DNA of 34,802 nucleotides, taken from Halieaceae bacterium (GTDB taxonomy: Bacteria > Pseudomonadota > Gammaproteobacteria > Pseudomonadales > Halieaceae). Positions 9,278-17,818 of the stretch are shown here, in pieces (positions within the stretch are counted from its first letter, which is position 1; each line of letters opens with the position of its first letter). Position numbers and translations under genes: made by a program. The stretch is from the NCBI GenBank assembly GCA_028282105.1, contig JANQIO010000030.1:1-34802 (forward strand), given 5' to 3'. The notes beneath the pieces were generated by a model. The model saw only the letters and a list, made by a program, of their open reading frames with translations, was not told where the DNA came from and made no database searches.

Positions 9278-10011
9278 GCCCAGCGCCTGACGCACCGCGG
9301 TTCTACACCGAGCAAACGCTATCATGCGGTGCCGAGCTGACCCTGGAAGCGGGGCCCAGCCGCCACATTGCCGGCGCCCTGAGACTGCGCGAGGGCGCAG
9401 CCCTGCGCCTGTTTAATGGCAGCGGCGGTGAGTACCTTGCGCATATCACTGCGGTCGGCAAACAGGCGGTATCGGTGACAGTTTCAGACTACCGGGCCCA
9501 GGACCGCGACAGCCCGCTGCCGATCACCCTTGGTATCGGCATCAGCCGCGGCGAGCGCATGGATCTTGTGGTGCAAAAGAGCACCGAGCTGGGCGTTAGC
9601 AATATCCAGCCGCTGGTCACCGAACGCACCGAGGTGCGGTTAAAGGGCGAGCGGGAGCAAAAGAAGCGGCGCCACTGGCAGCAGGTGGCGATTAGCGCCT
9701 GCGAGCAGTGCGGCCGCAACCGGCTGCCCGCGATCGCCGAACCGTTGACCCTCAAGCAATGGCTGGCAGGCGCCACCGCGGATCTGAAACTGGTGTTGCA
9801 CCACCGCAGTGAGCAGGGCCTTGAGGCGCTGCCCTCACCGGCCTCGATTGCACTGCTGGTAGGGCCCGAGGGCGGGCTGGCGGCCAGCGAAATCAGCGCC
9901 GCAGAACAGGCCGGCTTCCAGCCCCTGGCGCTGGGCCCGCGCGTACTGCGCACGGAAACGGCGCCGCTGGCGGCGCTCGCGATACTTCAATTCCACTGGG
10001 GAGACCTGTAG
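9274..10011 (+). CDS. rsmE: 16S rRNA (uracil-1498-N3)-methyltransferase
   Basis: SPOUT-fold enzyme that methylates N3 of U1498 in the small-subunit decoding centre using SAM. 245 residues. N-terminal PUA-like RNA-binding region (about 1-75), then GIGISRGERMDLVVQKSTELGV, SACEQCGRN, and the C-terminal trefoil-knot motifs LLVGPEGGL and LGPRVLRTETA. The ATG overlaps the metF stop by four bases and its own stop touches the next GTG, so it is coupled into the SAM-cycle unit. Co-regulation of an rRNA methyltransferase with SAM supply is an inference from this overlap. Confidence 0.96.
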   Translation: MSPAPDAPRFYTEQTLSCGAELTLEAGPSRHIAGALRLREGAALRLFNGSGGEYLAHITAVGKQAVSVTVSDYRAQDRDSPLPITLGIGISRGERMDLVVQKSTELGVSNIQPLVTERTEVRLKGEREQKKRRHWQQVAISACEQCGRNRLPAIAEPLTLKQWLAGATADLKLVLHHRSEQGLEALPSPASIALLVGPEGGLAASEISAAEQAGFQPLALGPRVLRTETAPLAALAILQFHWGDL

Positions 10012-10436
10012 TGACTGAGCCTGCGACCGATGACAAAGCTGGGCTGATCGCCAAACTCAACAATCACCGGCCGGCGATTATTCGTACCCTGGGCGGCGTC
10101 ATCTCCGACGTGGAGGACGGCCTGTGCGTAATGGAGTTCGACATCGGCGAGCAGCTCTGCCATTCCACCAACGTGGTACAGGGCGGTATCGTCACTGCCA
10201 TGCTCGACGCGGCCATGGCCCACGCCGTGTTTGCCAACAACCCGGATGTCATCGGCCTGGCCAGCCTGGAGATCAAGGTCTCCTTCCTGGAGCCATCTCT
10301 CGCTGGGCGCTTTAGCTGCCGGGGCAGCATCCGGCGCGCTGGCTACAAGATCAGCTTTCTCGAGGGCGAGCTCTACAACGCGGCGGGCACGTTGACGGCT
10401 ACCGCCAGCCACACCGCCAAGCTCACCCGCAGCTGA
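10011..10436 (+). CDS. PaaI-family hotdog thioesterase
   Basis: 141-residue single hotdog-fold protein, resembling PaaI/YdiI-type acyl-CoA thioesterases that hydrolyse acyl- or aryl-CoA to free CoA and acid. Visible are the VQGGIVTAMLDAAMAHAV helix, in which the family usually carries HGG (here QGG) followed by an acidic residue (Asp in LDAA), and the strand ASLEIKVSFLEP. It starts with GTG at 10011, sharing one base with the rsmE stop. The physiological thioester is unknown, and no methionine-related role is evident. The Gln in place of the common His before GG is a departure from many homologues. Confidence 0.82.
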   Translation: MTEPATDDKAGLIAKLNNHRPAIIRTLGGVISDVEDGLCVMEFDIGEQLCHSTNVVQGGIVTAMLDAAMAHAVFANNPDVIGLASLEIKVSFLEPSLAGRFSCRGSIRRAGYKISFLEGELYNAAGTLTATASHTAKLTRS

Positions 10437-10513
10437 GACGTCGGCAAGCACGCGCTTGTAGTCGCCCGCGCCAGCCGAAATAATCGCTACAAACGCAGCC
10501 GCCGGAGCAGGCC

Positions 10514-11866
10514 ATGGCCAAAGGTATTTACCACGCACCCTGGGAGAAGTCTTTCGACCGGGTACTGACGCCACTGGAGGCCTTCATCCATCGCCAGACC
10601 ACCAGCGGCGCGCTGCTGATGATCTGTGCGGTGGTCGCCCTGGTGCTGGCCAACAGTCCGCTACAGGAAGGTTACGACAAGCTCCTGCACAAGCCGATCA
10701 GCATCGGCTTTTCCACCGCTACCTTCTCACTGTCGATTCACCACTGGATCAACGAACTGCTGATGGCCCTGTTCTTCATGATCATTGGCCTGGAACTGAA
10801 GCGCGAGCTGCTGGTAGGCGAGCTCTCTTCGCCCAAGCAGGCGCTGCTGCCCATCATGGCGGCTATCGGCGGCATGGTGGTGCCGGCACTCGCCTACTGG
10901 GTGCTCAATCCCAGTGGCCATGCGGCCAACGGCTGGGGCATACCCATGGCCACCGATATCGCTTTCGCCATCGGCGCCCTCAGTTTGATGGGCAGCCGGG
11001 TTCCCAAGTCATTGATCACGTTTCTTATCGCCCTGGCGATCGTTGACGACCTGGGCGCCGTCGCGGTGATTGCGCTGTTCTACACCGATGCCCTGAACTA
11101 CACCGCCCTCGCTTACGTTGGCCTGCTGACCGCGGTATTGGTGAGTTTCAACCTGGGGGGCATTCGCCATGGCCTGCCCTATGCCATGATCGGCCTGTTG
11201 CTGTGGGCGGCGATGCTCGCCAGCGGTATTCACGCCACCATCGCCGGCATCATCATTGCCTTCTCGATACCCATCCGCCCCAAGTTTGACCCGGCCCTGT
11301 TCATCGACAAGGTGCGCGACCTGGCGGTAAAAATGGAGCGCTCCATCAGCGACAACCCGGACATCATTCACAACAATCGTTTCCGCAGCCTGGTGAATTC
11401 CCTCGGTGATGGTGTGCACCTGGTACAGGCTCCGGCCCAGCGCGCCGAGCACGGTTTTCACCTGCCGGTGGCCTATCTGGTCATCCCGGTGTTTGCCCTG
11501 GCCAACGCCGGCATTCCCATCGACTTCGATGACTTTGCCGGCTATCTGGCCCACCCCATCAGCCTGGGGGTGCTGGCCGGGCTGTTGGTCGGCAAACCGC
11601 TGGGCATTGCCGGCTTCACCTGGGTGACGGTCAAACTGGGCTGGGCTGAGCTGCCCGAGGGGCTGACCATGCGTCACGTGGTAGGTGTCGGCCTGTTGGG
11701 CGGTATCGGCTTCACCATGTCGATCTTCATTGCCGACCTTGGCTTTGTCGACTATCCCCAGGACCTGCTGCTGGCCAAGACCGGTATCATCGCCGCCTCA
11801 GCGCTGGCCGGCCTGGGCGGTTGCGCGGTGTTGCTGATGGGCCGCGGTAAAACAGCCGATGACTGA
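10514..11866 (+). CDS. nhaA: Na+/H+ antiporter NhaA
   Basis: Inner-membrane electrogenic antiporter that expels Na+ or Li+ in exchange for protons, important for salt and alkaline tolerance. 450 residues with about twelve hydrophobic segments; the E. coli protein is 388, so this one has a longer N-terminus and inter-helix loops (for example about 270-330). The ion-binding aspartates appear as the pair in ALAIVDDLGA (about 178-179), and a third in MATDIAFAIG (about 148). The conserved GLELKRELLVGEL follows the third membrane segment. The ATG at 10514 is preceded by GGAGCAGGCC. The 77-base spacer upstream shows no strong promoter. It overlaps the next gene by eight bases. Confidence 0.95.
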   Translation: MAKGIYHAPWEKSFDRVLTPLEAFIHRQTTSGALLMICAVVALVLANSPLQEGYDKLLHKPISIGFSTATFSLSIHHWINELLMALFFMIIGLELKRELLVGELSSPKQALLPIMAAIGGMVVPALAYWVLNPSGHAANGWGIPMATDIAFAIGALSLMGSRVPKSLITFLIALAIVDDLGAVAVIALFYTDALNYTALAYVGLLTAVLVSFNLGGIRHGLPYAMIGLLLWAAMLASGIHATIAGIIIAFSIPIRPKFDPALFIDKVRDLAVKMERSISDNPDIIHNNRFRSLVNSLGDGVHLVQAPAQRAEHGFHLPVAYLVIPVFALANAGIPIDFDDFAGYLAHPISLGVLAGLLVGKPLGIAGFTWVTVKLGWAELPEGLTMRHVVGVGLLGGIGFTMSIFIADLGFVDYPQDLLLAKTGIIAASALAGLGGCAVLLMGRGKTADD

Positions 11867-12356
11867 GGTCACTGTCTGGTACCTGCAGCAAACCCGGCCG
11901 GAGCAACTCAAGCCCGCGGCCAGGCCTGATGCCATCACCGTGGAGGAGGCCAGGGTCAGGCAGTGGCGCTTCAATCGCTTTCTCTACGAACTGGTGGGCG
12001 CACCCTGGCAGTGGCTAGACAAGCTGGGTTGGACCGAGGCCCAGTGGCGGGCCTACGCCGAGCGCGAACAACTCAGGACCTGGGTCGCCTGGGTGGAAGG
12101 CAGCCCCGCCGGTTACTATGAGCTTGAGAAATGCGCCGACGGCAGCGTGGAGATTTGCTATTTCGGACTTGCGGAAGCCTTCATAGGCCGGGGCCTGGGC
12201 GGCTACTTCCTCAGCCGCGCCATCGCCGACGCCTGGGACTGGGACGCCAACCGAGTCACCGTCAACACCTGCAGCCTCGACCACCCTTCGGCCCTGGGCA
12301 ACTACCAGTCCCGCGGTTTCGAGCTATACCACACGGAAGTTGAGCAACGCGCTTAG
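11859..12356 (+). CDS. GNAT-family N-acetyltransferase
   Basis: 165 residues with the GNAT fold: strands around TWVAWVEGSPAGYYEL (about 71-86), the acetyl-CoA pyrophosphate loop FIGRGLGGYFL (about 108-118), and the C-terminal NYQSRGFELYHTE typical of the last strand. It probably transfers an acetyl group to a small molecule or protein, but the substrate cannot be told. The ATG lies inside the nhaA end (eight-base overlap), implying coupling. The gene ends tail to tail with the esterase, stops overlapping by three bases, with no room for a separate terminator. Confidence 0.85.
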   Translation: MTEVTVWYLQQTRPEQLKPAARPDAITVEEARVRQWRFNRFLYELVGAPWQWLDKLGWTEAQWRAYAEREQLRTWVAWVEGSPAGYYELEKCADGSVEICYFGLAEAFIGRGLGGYFLSRAIADAWDWDANRVTVNTCSLDHPSALGNYQSRGFELYHTEVEQRA

Positions 12357-13600
12357 CTGTGTTGGTCAGCCTGCCAGCGGGCGTGGCACCACTCCAGGAA
12401 CCCGGTGACTGATTCCAGCGTCTGGTCGGTTCGCACCGAGTGGAACACCTCGAAGGCATGCTGGGCGCCGGGCAGTTCGCCGTAGGCAACCACCTGGTCG
12501 GAACTGGCGCGCAGGCGATTGGCAAAGTGCCGCGCCTCCTCCACCCAGACCAGGGAATCGTGGGTGCCCTGCAGCAGGAACGTGGGCGGTGCATCGCCGC
12601 GCACCTGGTGCAGTGGCGAGGCCTGCTGCCAGGCATCCCGCGCCTCTCGGGCATCGGTCTGCATCACGTAGCGGGCGAGAATATCCTCCATCGACATGGT
12701 GCCGCGAATGCCCTCGCTGTCGAGGAAGTCGTAAACGCCATAGAACGGCACCGCCGCCTGCACCCGGGTGTCGGCCTCTTCAAAGCCTGGCTGCCAGTCG
12801 GCGTGGTTGGGCGTTAGTGAAGCCAGCGCCGCCAGGTGGCCGCCGGCGGAGCCGCCGGTGATGGCGAGAAAGGTAGGGTCACCGCCGTACTCCGCCGCAT
12901 GTTCGCGAATCCAGGCGATGCTGCGCTTCACATCAATGATGTGATGGGGAAACGCCGAGCGCGGGCTGAGCCGATAGTTGCAGGCCACACAGAGCCAGCC
13001 GCGGCTGGCAAGGTGGTACATCAATGGCAGGCCCTGCTGGTGTTTCGCGCCCACCATCCAGCCGCCGCCGTGCACCTGCAGCAGCACCGGGAAGCCGCCT
13101 TCCCGCGGCTCATCGGGCTGGTAGATATCCAGGGTGTTACGCACCCCGTGCTCACCGTAACTGATGTTGCGGTGTACGCGAACGCCGGGGCGGCTCATGC
13201 TGAAAGGCCGCAACCAGGAGCGGTTTTCCACGGCGGCGTCCAGCACATGCTGGCGCGCCAGCGGAATGTCGCCACGGTAATTTCGACCCAGCGCATCGCG
13301 CAGCGCCGCTTCGAGCCGTGCGGCGGTGTCCATGGCCTGCACGTGCAGCCAGCCCAGGCCCACCCAGCTGAAAAGGAACAGGGTCAGGCCCCAGCGCCCG
13401 GCGCTACTGTCGAGGCCACCACCCAGCACCACCGCAAGGCTCAGCAGCAGCGACCAGGCCATGTGGAACCAGGCCAGCTCCCCGGTCAGCCAGCCGGCGA
13501 AGAACCAGGGAATCGCGCCATAGTGCAGGCGCCGGGCCTTGACCAGGGCGGTGACAGTGAACAGCGCCAGCACAATAGCCAGCGCGAGATACAGGCTCAT
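12353..13600 (-). CDS. Membrane-anchored alpha/beta hydrolase (HSL-type esterase)
   Basis: 415 residues. Residues 1-90 hold about three hydrophobic segments (3-20, 28-60, 72-86), and the rest is an alpha/beta hydrolase. The oxyanion motif HGGGW (177-181) and nucleophile motif GGSAGGH (Ser about 251) are those of the hormone-sensitive-lipase/BD-FAE esterase group. The triad is completed by Asp about 348 in GTHDSL and His about 381 in AQHAFE. It likely hydrolyses small carboxyl esters; the substrate and which side of the membrane the catalytic domain faces are not shown. The ATG at 13598-13600 is preceded by a GGAG about seven bases upstream. It stands alone on the minus strand, divergent from gshB. 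Confidence 0.85.
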   Translation of the reverse strand: MSLYLALAIVLALFTVTALVKARRLHYGAIPWFFAGWLTGELAWFHMAWSLLLSLAVVLGGGLDSSAGRWGLTLFLFSWVGLGWLHVQAMDTAARLEAALRDALGRNYRGDIPLARQHVLDAAVENRSWLRPFSMSRPGVRVHRNISYGEHGVRNTLDIYQPDEPREGGFPVLLQVHGGGWMVGAKHQQGLPLMYHLASRGWLCVACNYRLSPRSAFPHHIIDVKRSIAWIREHAAEYGGDPTFLAITGGSAGGHLAALASLTPNHADWQPGFEEADTRVQAAVPFYGVYDFLDSEGIRGTMSMEDILARYVMQTDAREARDAWQQASPLHQVRGDAPPTFLLQGTHDSLVWVEEARHFANRLRASSDQVVAYGELPGAQHAFEVFHSVRTDQTLESVTGFLEWCHARWQADQHS

Positions 13601-13650
13601 CGCCGTTCTCCTGCGAGGTTTGACGCCATTTTAAGGGCGCGGGCGGCGGC

Positions 13651-13679
13651 TTGCACCCGTAATGACAAGTGCGTAACGT
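13651..13679 (+). promoter_or_regulatory. Possible gshB promoter
   Basis: TTGCAC at 13651-13656 and TAACGT at 13674-13679 with 17-bp spacing, about 30 bases before the gshB ATG in the 108-base divergent spacer. The -10 is a poor match, so this is a weak assignment. Confidence 0.35.
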
Positions 13680-13708
13680 AGCCGCTCTTTCCGCAGGAGG
13701 TGCCCGCA

Positions 13709-14656
13709 ATGAGCGTCAAACTTGGCGTGGTCATGGACCCGATCGAGAACGTGAATTACAAAAAAGACAGTACCATGGCGATGCTGTGGGCAGCGGCCGA
13801 CCGAGGCTGGGATATCAGCTACATGACCCCCCAGGACATCTTCCTCGAGCAGGGTGAGGCGCTGGCCAGCATGGCACCGCTCAAGGTGTTCCGCGACCCG
13901 GACCACTTCTATGAGAAGGGCGAGGCGGCGGTGCGCCCACTGAGCGAACTGAATATCATCCTCATGCGCAAGGACCCCCCGTTCGACAACGAGTATGTGT
14001 ATACCACCTACATGCTCGAGGTGGCCGAGCGTCAGGGCACGCTGATCGTCAACCGCTGCGCCAGCCTCAGGGACTGCAACGAGAAAGTCTTTGCTACCCA
14101 GTTTCCCCAGTGCTGCCCGCCGGTATTGGTGAGCGCCGACAATGATCGACTCAAGGCCTTCTACGCCGAGCATGGGGACGTGATTTTCAAGCCGCTGGAC
14201 GGAATGGGCGGCTCCGCTATCTTCCGCGTCAAGCCGGATGACCCCAACCTCAATGTCATTCTCGAGACGCTCACTGACTTCGGCCAGACCACCATCATGG
14301 CCCAGCGTTTTATCCCGGAAATCAGCCAGGGCGACAAGCGCATCCTGGTCGTCAATGGCGAAGCAATTCCCTACTGCCTGGCGCGGGTACCGCTGGCGGG
14401 CGAAAGCCGCGGCAACCTCGCAGCCGGCGGCAGCGGGGTGGCCCAGGAACTCAGCGATCGCGACCGCTGGATCGTCGAGCAGGTCGCGCCGACGCTGCTA
14501 GAGAAAGACCTGATCTTTGTGGGGCTGGACGTCATCGGCGACTACCTCACCGAAATCAATGTCACCAGCCCTACCTGCATTCGCGAGATCGACGCGGCCT
14601 GCGACACCGACATTGGCGGCCATTTGATGGACTGTATAATGGAGCGACTTAGCTGA
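13709..14656 (+). CDS. gshB: Glutathione synthetase
   Basis: ATP-dependent ligation of gamma-glutamylcysteine and glycine to glutathione, in the cytosol. 315 residues against 316 in E. coli. The N-terminal VVMDPIENVNYKKDST, the ATP-grasp phosphate loop KPLDGMGGSAIF (about 164-175), the QRFIPEI segment and the metal-binding end EINVTSPTCIREID are all present. The ATG at 13709 is chosen over a GTG three codons upstream because AGGAGG lies eight bases before it. It is followed by tonB, yqgE and ruvX, a conserved gammaproteobacterial order. Confidence 0.97.
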   Translation: MSVKLGVVMDPIENVNYKKDSTMAMLWAAADRGWDISYMTPQDIFLEQGEALASMAPLKVFRDPDHFYEKGEAAVRPLSELNIILMRKDPPFDNEYVYTTYMLEVAERQGTLIVNRCASLRDCNEKVFATQFPQCCPPVLVSADNDRLKAFYAEHGDVIFKPLDGMGGSAIFRVKPDDPNLNVILETLTDFGQTTIMAQRFIPEISQGDKRILVVNGEAIPYCLARVPLAGESRGNLAAGGSGVAQELSDRDRWIVEQVAPTLLEKDLIFVGLDVIGDYLTEINVTSPTCIREIDAACDTDIGGHLMDCIMERLS

Positions 14657-14687
14657 GCACTGACCGGAGTCAGTCACTATCGCAGTA

Positions 14688-15566
14688 ATGGAGTTTGCAG
14701 AACGCAGCGCCCCGCAGCACGACCACCTGGGCTTTTTTGTCTTTATCGCCTTCGCCCTGCACCTGATGCTGATTCTCGGCATCAGCTTCACCACCGACCG
14801 CTCTGACAACAGCACCCCCCAGCTTGAAGTCACGCTGGCCCAGTACATGAGCCGTGAGGCGCCGGAAGATGCCCGCTTCGTTGCCCAGGCCAACCAGGCC
14901 GGTAGCGGCACCCTGGCCGAGCGCGCCGAACTGACCACTCGCCGCCAGGCGGAATTCAGCGATAATCGCATTCGCGAACTGGGCGGTGCGCCTTTGATCA
15001 CTGAGGTACAGCCGCAGGCGCGTGAGGATGCCATCGTCACCACCATCAACGAGGCGCTGCGACAGGTCACGCAGGAACCGGTGGAAGAGGAACCCGAGCC
15101 GGTGTTTTCCGCGGCCATCGACCCGGAAATCCGCAAGCTGTCCGAGAGTATCGCCAGCCTTGAGGCGCGTCTCGACCAACAGCAGCAGGCCTACGCCGAG
15201 CGGCCAAGGGTAAAGCGCCTTACGGCGCTGTCGGCTCGCGCCGCGGCAGATGCCGCCTACCTGCACAACTGGCGCACCCGGGTGGAGGCGGTGGGCAATC
15301 AGCACTACCCCACGGCATCGCGCCAGTACGGTATCTATGGCGACCTGCGGCTGCTGGTAGCGATCCGCCACGACGGCACCATCGACAACATTGAAGTGTT
15401 GTCTTCCTCCGGGCACGCGGTACTCGACGAGGCGGCGATTCGCATCGTCAGAATGGCGGCGCCCTTCGAGCCTTTCCCGCCGGAGCTGCGCGAGACTACC
15501 GATATGCTCGAAATCATCCGCACATGGAAATTCAGGAAAAACCGGCTAAGCTCGGTTAGAGGATAG
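14688..15566 (+). CDS. tonB: TonB-family energy transducer
   Basis: TonB proteins link the proton-motive force of the inner membrane to outer-membrane receptors. 292 residues: a short cytoplasmic start, one membrane anchor (about 14-33, FFVFIAFALHLMLILG), a periplasmic spacer with an acidic stretch (EEEPEPVF about 134-141) and a predicted coiled coil (about 145-175), then a C-terminal TonB domain (about 200-285) with the GDLRLLVAIRHDG and SSSGHAVLDEAAI motifs. The spacer is not the usual Pro-Lys/Pro-Glu rod. The position between gshB and yqgE matches Pseudomonas tonB3, which is linked to twitching motility; pilTU are close by here. No good Shine-Dalgarno is seen at the chosen start. Confidence 0.88.
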   Translation: MEFAERSAPQHDHLGFFVFIAFALHLMLILGISFTTDRSDNSTPQLEVTLAQYMSREAPEDARFVAQANQAGSGTLAERAELTTRRQAEFSDNRIRELGGAPLITEVQPQAREDAIVTTINEALRQVTQEPVEEEPEPVFSAAIDPEIRKLSESIASLEARLDQQQQAYAERPRVKRLTALSARAAADAAYLHNWRTRVEAVGNQHYPTASRQYGIYGDLRLLVAIRHDGTIDNIEVLSSSGHAVLDEAAIRIVRMAAPFEPFPPELRETTDMLEIIRTWKFRKNRLSSVRG

Positions 15567-15609
15567 CTGCCCAGGCCGCTTCCACCCAACGCTGCACCGG
15601 TACCTGCCC

Positions 15610-16194
15610 ATGAACGACGCCGTAGCGCGCAGCTCAACAGGCGACAGCCTGCGCGACCACTTCCTGCTGGCCATGCCCAGCCTTACGGACGCCATTTTTG
15701 CCAACAGCGTCACCTACCTGTGTGAGCACAACGAACACGGCGCCATGGGCATCGTGATCAACCAGCCCCTGGATCTCTGCGTGGAAGAGGTGCTTGAGCA
15801 TCTCAACCTGTCTGCTGCCGGGCGTCCGCAGAAAGCCCCGGTCATGGCCGGTGGCCCCGTGCATATGGATCGCGGCTTCGTGCTGCACAGGCCGGCGTCC
15901 CGCGACTGGGAAGCCACCCTCGCGGTCACCGATGAGATCTGGTTGACTACCTCACGGGATATCCTGGAATCCATCGCCGCCGATGAAGGTCCGGAGGATT
16001 GCCTGGTGGCTCTGGGCTATGCGGGCTGGTCCGCCGGGCAGCTCGAGTCGGAGCTCTCCGACAACAGCTGGCTCACCCTGCCCGCCGACAGCGGCATCAT
16101 TTTCGACACACCCTACCACCTGCGCATGAGTGCAGCGGCCGCTCGCCTCGGGGTGGATATGAACCTGCTCTCGGGGGAGGCGGGCCACGCCTGA
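15610..16194 (+). CDS. yqgE: YqgE/AlgH family protein (UPF0301)
   Basis: 194 residues, full family length. Shows DHFLLAMPSLTDAIFANSVTY at the N-terminus (in part), NEHGAMGIVINQPLD, the GGPVHMDRGFVLH motif and the end GYAGWSAGQLE followed by SWLTLPAD. The biochemical role of the family is not established; the Pseudomonas member AlgH was named for an effect on alginate. It is nearly always beside ruvX, and its TGA overlaps the proposed ruvX CTG. The 43-base gap from tonB shows no terminator, so the genes are likely cotranscribed. Confidence 0.94.
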   Translation: MNDAVARSSTGDSLRDHFLLAMPSLTDAIFANSVTYLCEHNEHGAMGIVINQPLDLCVEEVLEHLNLSAAGRPQKAPVMAGGPVHMDRGFVLHRPASRDWEATLAVTDEIWLTTSRDILESIAADEGPEDCLVALGYAGWSAGQLESELSDNSWLTLPADSGIIFDTPYHLRMSAAAARLGVDMNLLSGEAGHA

Positions 16195-16634
16195 GCACCA
16201 TCAACGCCGGTTCCCACTCCCACACGGTTCTCGCTTTTGATTTCGGGCTGCGCCAGATCGGCGTCGCCGTCGGCAACCGGCTGACCGGCACCAGCCAGGC
16301 GCTGACGGTGCTGCGCGCTCGCGACGGGATTCCCAACTGGGAGGCGCTGGAAACACTGGTGGCCGAATGGCAGCCCGGTCTGCTGCTGGTGGGCTTGCCG
16401 CTCAACATGGACGACAGTGAGAGTGAGCTATCCAGACGGGCGCAGAAGTTCGGTCGCCGCATCGCTGAGCGCTGCCGGTTGCCGGTAGATTTCATGGATG
16501 AGCGGCTGTCGAGTTTTGAGGCCAAGCAGCTGCTGCGGGAGTCCGGGCACGACGGCGACTACCGGAAAGACCCTGCTGATAGCCTGGCCGCGCAACTCAT
16601 CCTGGACACCTGGCTGGCCAGCCAGGCGGACTAG
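16191..16634 (+). CDS. ruvX: Holliday junction resolvase-like YqgF/RuvX, probable CTG start
   Basis: RNase H-like nuclease of the YqgF family, implicated in 16S rRNA 5'-end processing. About 147 residues: AFDFGLRQIGVAVG with the first catalytic Asp (about 18), VGLPLNMDD, the second acidic site MDERLSS (Glu in DER), and the final DPADSLAAQLIL with the last Asp. The usual start region has no ATG, GTG or TTG near the family N-terminus. CTG at 16191-16193 overlaps the yqgE stop as CTGA and is preceded by GGGGGAGG. An ATC three codons on or the GTT before the first strand are alternatives. Its stop overlaps the end of pilU (convergent). Confidence 0.88.
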   Translation: MSTINAGSHSHTVLAFDFGLRQIGVAVGNRLTGTSQALTVLRARDGIPNWEALETLVAEWQPGLLLVGLPLNMDDSESELSRRAQKFGRRIAERCRLPVDFMDERLSSFEAKQLLRESGHDGDYRKDPADSLAAQLILDTWLASQAD

Positions 16635-17770
16635 CGCATAAAGCTCTGACGCTCGCCTTCTTCCTCGGCCATGCTGAGCTCAGGCGCGGAAGCGACACCG
16701 TCGGCGCCGTCTGCATCCAGCTTGATCATCAGGCGCAGGTCGTTGCGAGAGTCCGCATGCGTCAGCGCCTTCTCCTCGTCGATGGCACCTTCCTTGAACA
16801 GGCGGAACAGGGCCTGGTCAAAGGTCTGCATGCCCTGCTCGTTGGAGTTGGCCATCAGCTCCTTGAGCTGGTGAACCTCGCCCTTGCGAATCAGGTCTGA
16901 TACCAGCGGCGTGTTGAGCAGCACTTCGATCACGGCGCGGCGACCCTTGCCGTCCTTGGTGGGCACCAGTTGCTGCGCCACCATCCCCTTGAGGTTGAGC
17001 GACAGGTCCATCCAGATCTGGTCGTGACGCTCCACCGGGAAAAAGTGCTGGATGCGGTCCAGGGCCTGGTTGGCGTTGTTGGCGTGCAGGGTGCACAGGC
17101 AGAGGTGACCGGTTTCAGCAAAAGTAATTGCCTGCTCCATGGTCTCCTTGGTGCGCACCTCACCAATCATGATGACGTCGGGCGCCTGGCGCAGGGTATT
17201 CTTCAGGGCGACTTCGAAACTGTCAGTATCAATGCCCACTTCACGCTGGGTGACGATGCAGCCCTGGTGCTCGTGGATGAATTCGATCGGGTCCTCGATA
17301 CTGATGATATGACCGGTGGAGTTCTTGTTGCGGTAGCCGATCATTGACGCCAGCGAGGTGGACTTACCAGTACCGGTGGCGCCCACGAAAATGATCAGGC
17401 CACGCTTGGTCATGGCCAGGTCGCGAATCACCGGCGGCAGCCTCAGGTCTTCGATGGTCGGAATGATGGTTTCAATGCGCCGCAGCACCATGCCCGGCTG
17501 GTTGCGCTGGTAAAAGGCGCTGGCCCGGAAGCGGCCAACCGCCTCGCGCGCCACGGCGAAGTTGCACTCGTGGTGTTCGTCGAACTCAGCGCGCTGATCG
17601 TCGTTCATCACGCCCGTCACCACCTTGAACACCTGCTCCGGGGTGAGGATGTGGTCAGACACCGGCATTACCTTGCCATTGATCTTGAGACTGGGGGCCA
17701 CGCCCGCGGTGATAAAGGCGTCGGAAGCGCCCTTATCCACCATGAACTTCAACAGCTTATCGATATCCAC
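16631..17770 (-). CDS. pilU: Type IV pilus retraction ATPase PilU
   Basis: Hexameric cytoplasmic ATPase that helps PilT depolymerise type IV pili, driving twitching. 379 residues with N-terminal PAS-like domain, Walker A GATGTGKST (about 130-138), Asp box IEDPIEF, Walker B VIMIGEVR and the His box THAN-type LCTLHANNA. The acidic C-terminal tail (DADGADGVASAP and onward) is longer than in PilT, as usual for PilU. It lies 48 bases downstream of pilT on the same strand. The ATG at 17768-17770 has a GAGGGAG upstream. Confidence 0.95.
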   Translation of the reverse strand: MDIDKLLKFMVDKGASDAFITAGVAPSLKINGKVMPVSDHILTPEQVFKVVTGVMNDDQRAEFDEHHECNFAVAREAVGRFRASAFYQRNQPGMVLRRIETIIPTIEDLRLPPVIRDLAMTKRGLIIFVGATGTGKSTSLASMIGYRNKNSTGHIISIEDPIEFIHEHQGCIVTQREVGIDTDSFEVALKNTLRQAPDVIMIGEVRTKETMEQAITFAETGHLCLCTLHANNANQALDRIQHFFPVERHDQIWMDLSLNLKGMVAQQLVPTKDGKGRRAVIEVLLNTPLVSDLIRKGEVHQLKELMANSNEQGMQTFDQALFRLFKEGAIDEEKALTHADSRNDLRLMIKLDADGADGVASAPELSMAEEEGERQSFMR

Positions 17771-17818
17771 TGGCTTTCTCCCTCACTCTCTGCCGCTTGC
17801 CCGTGGCTGGGCGGCGGC

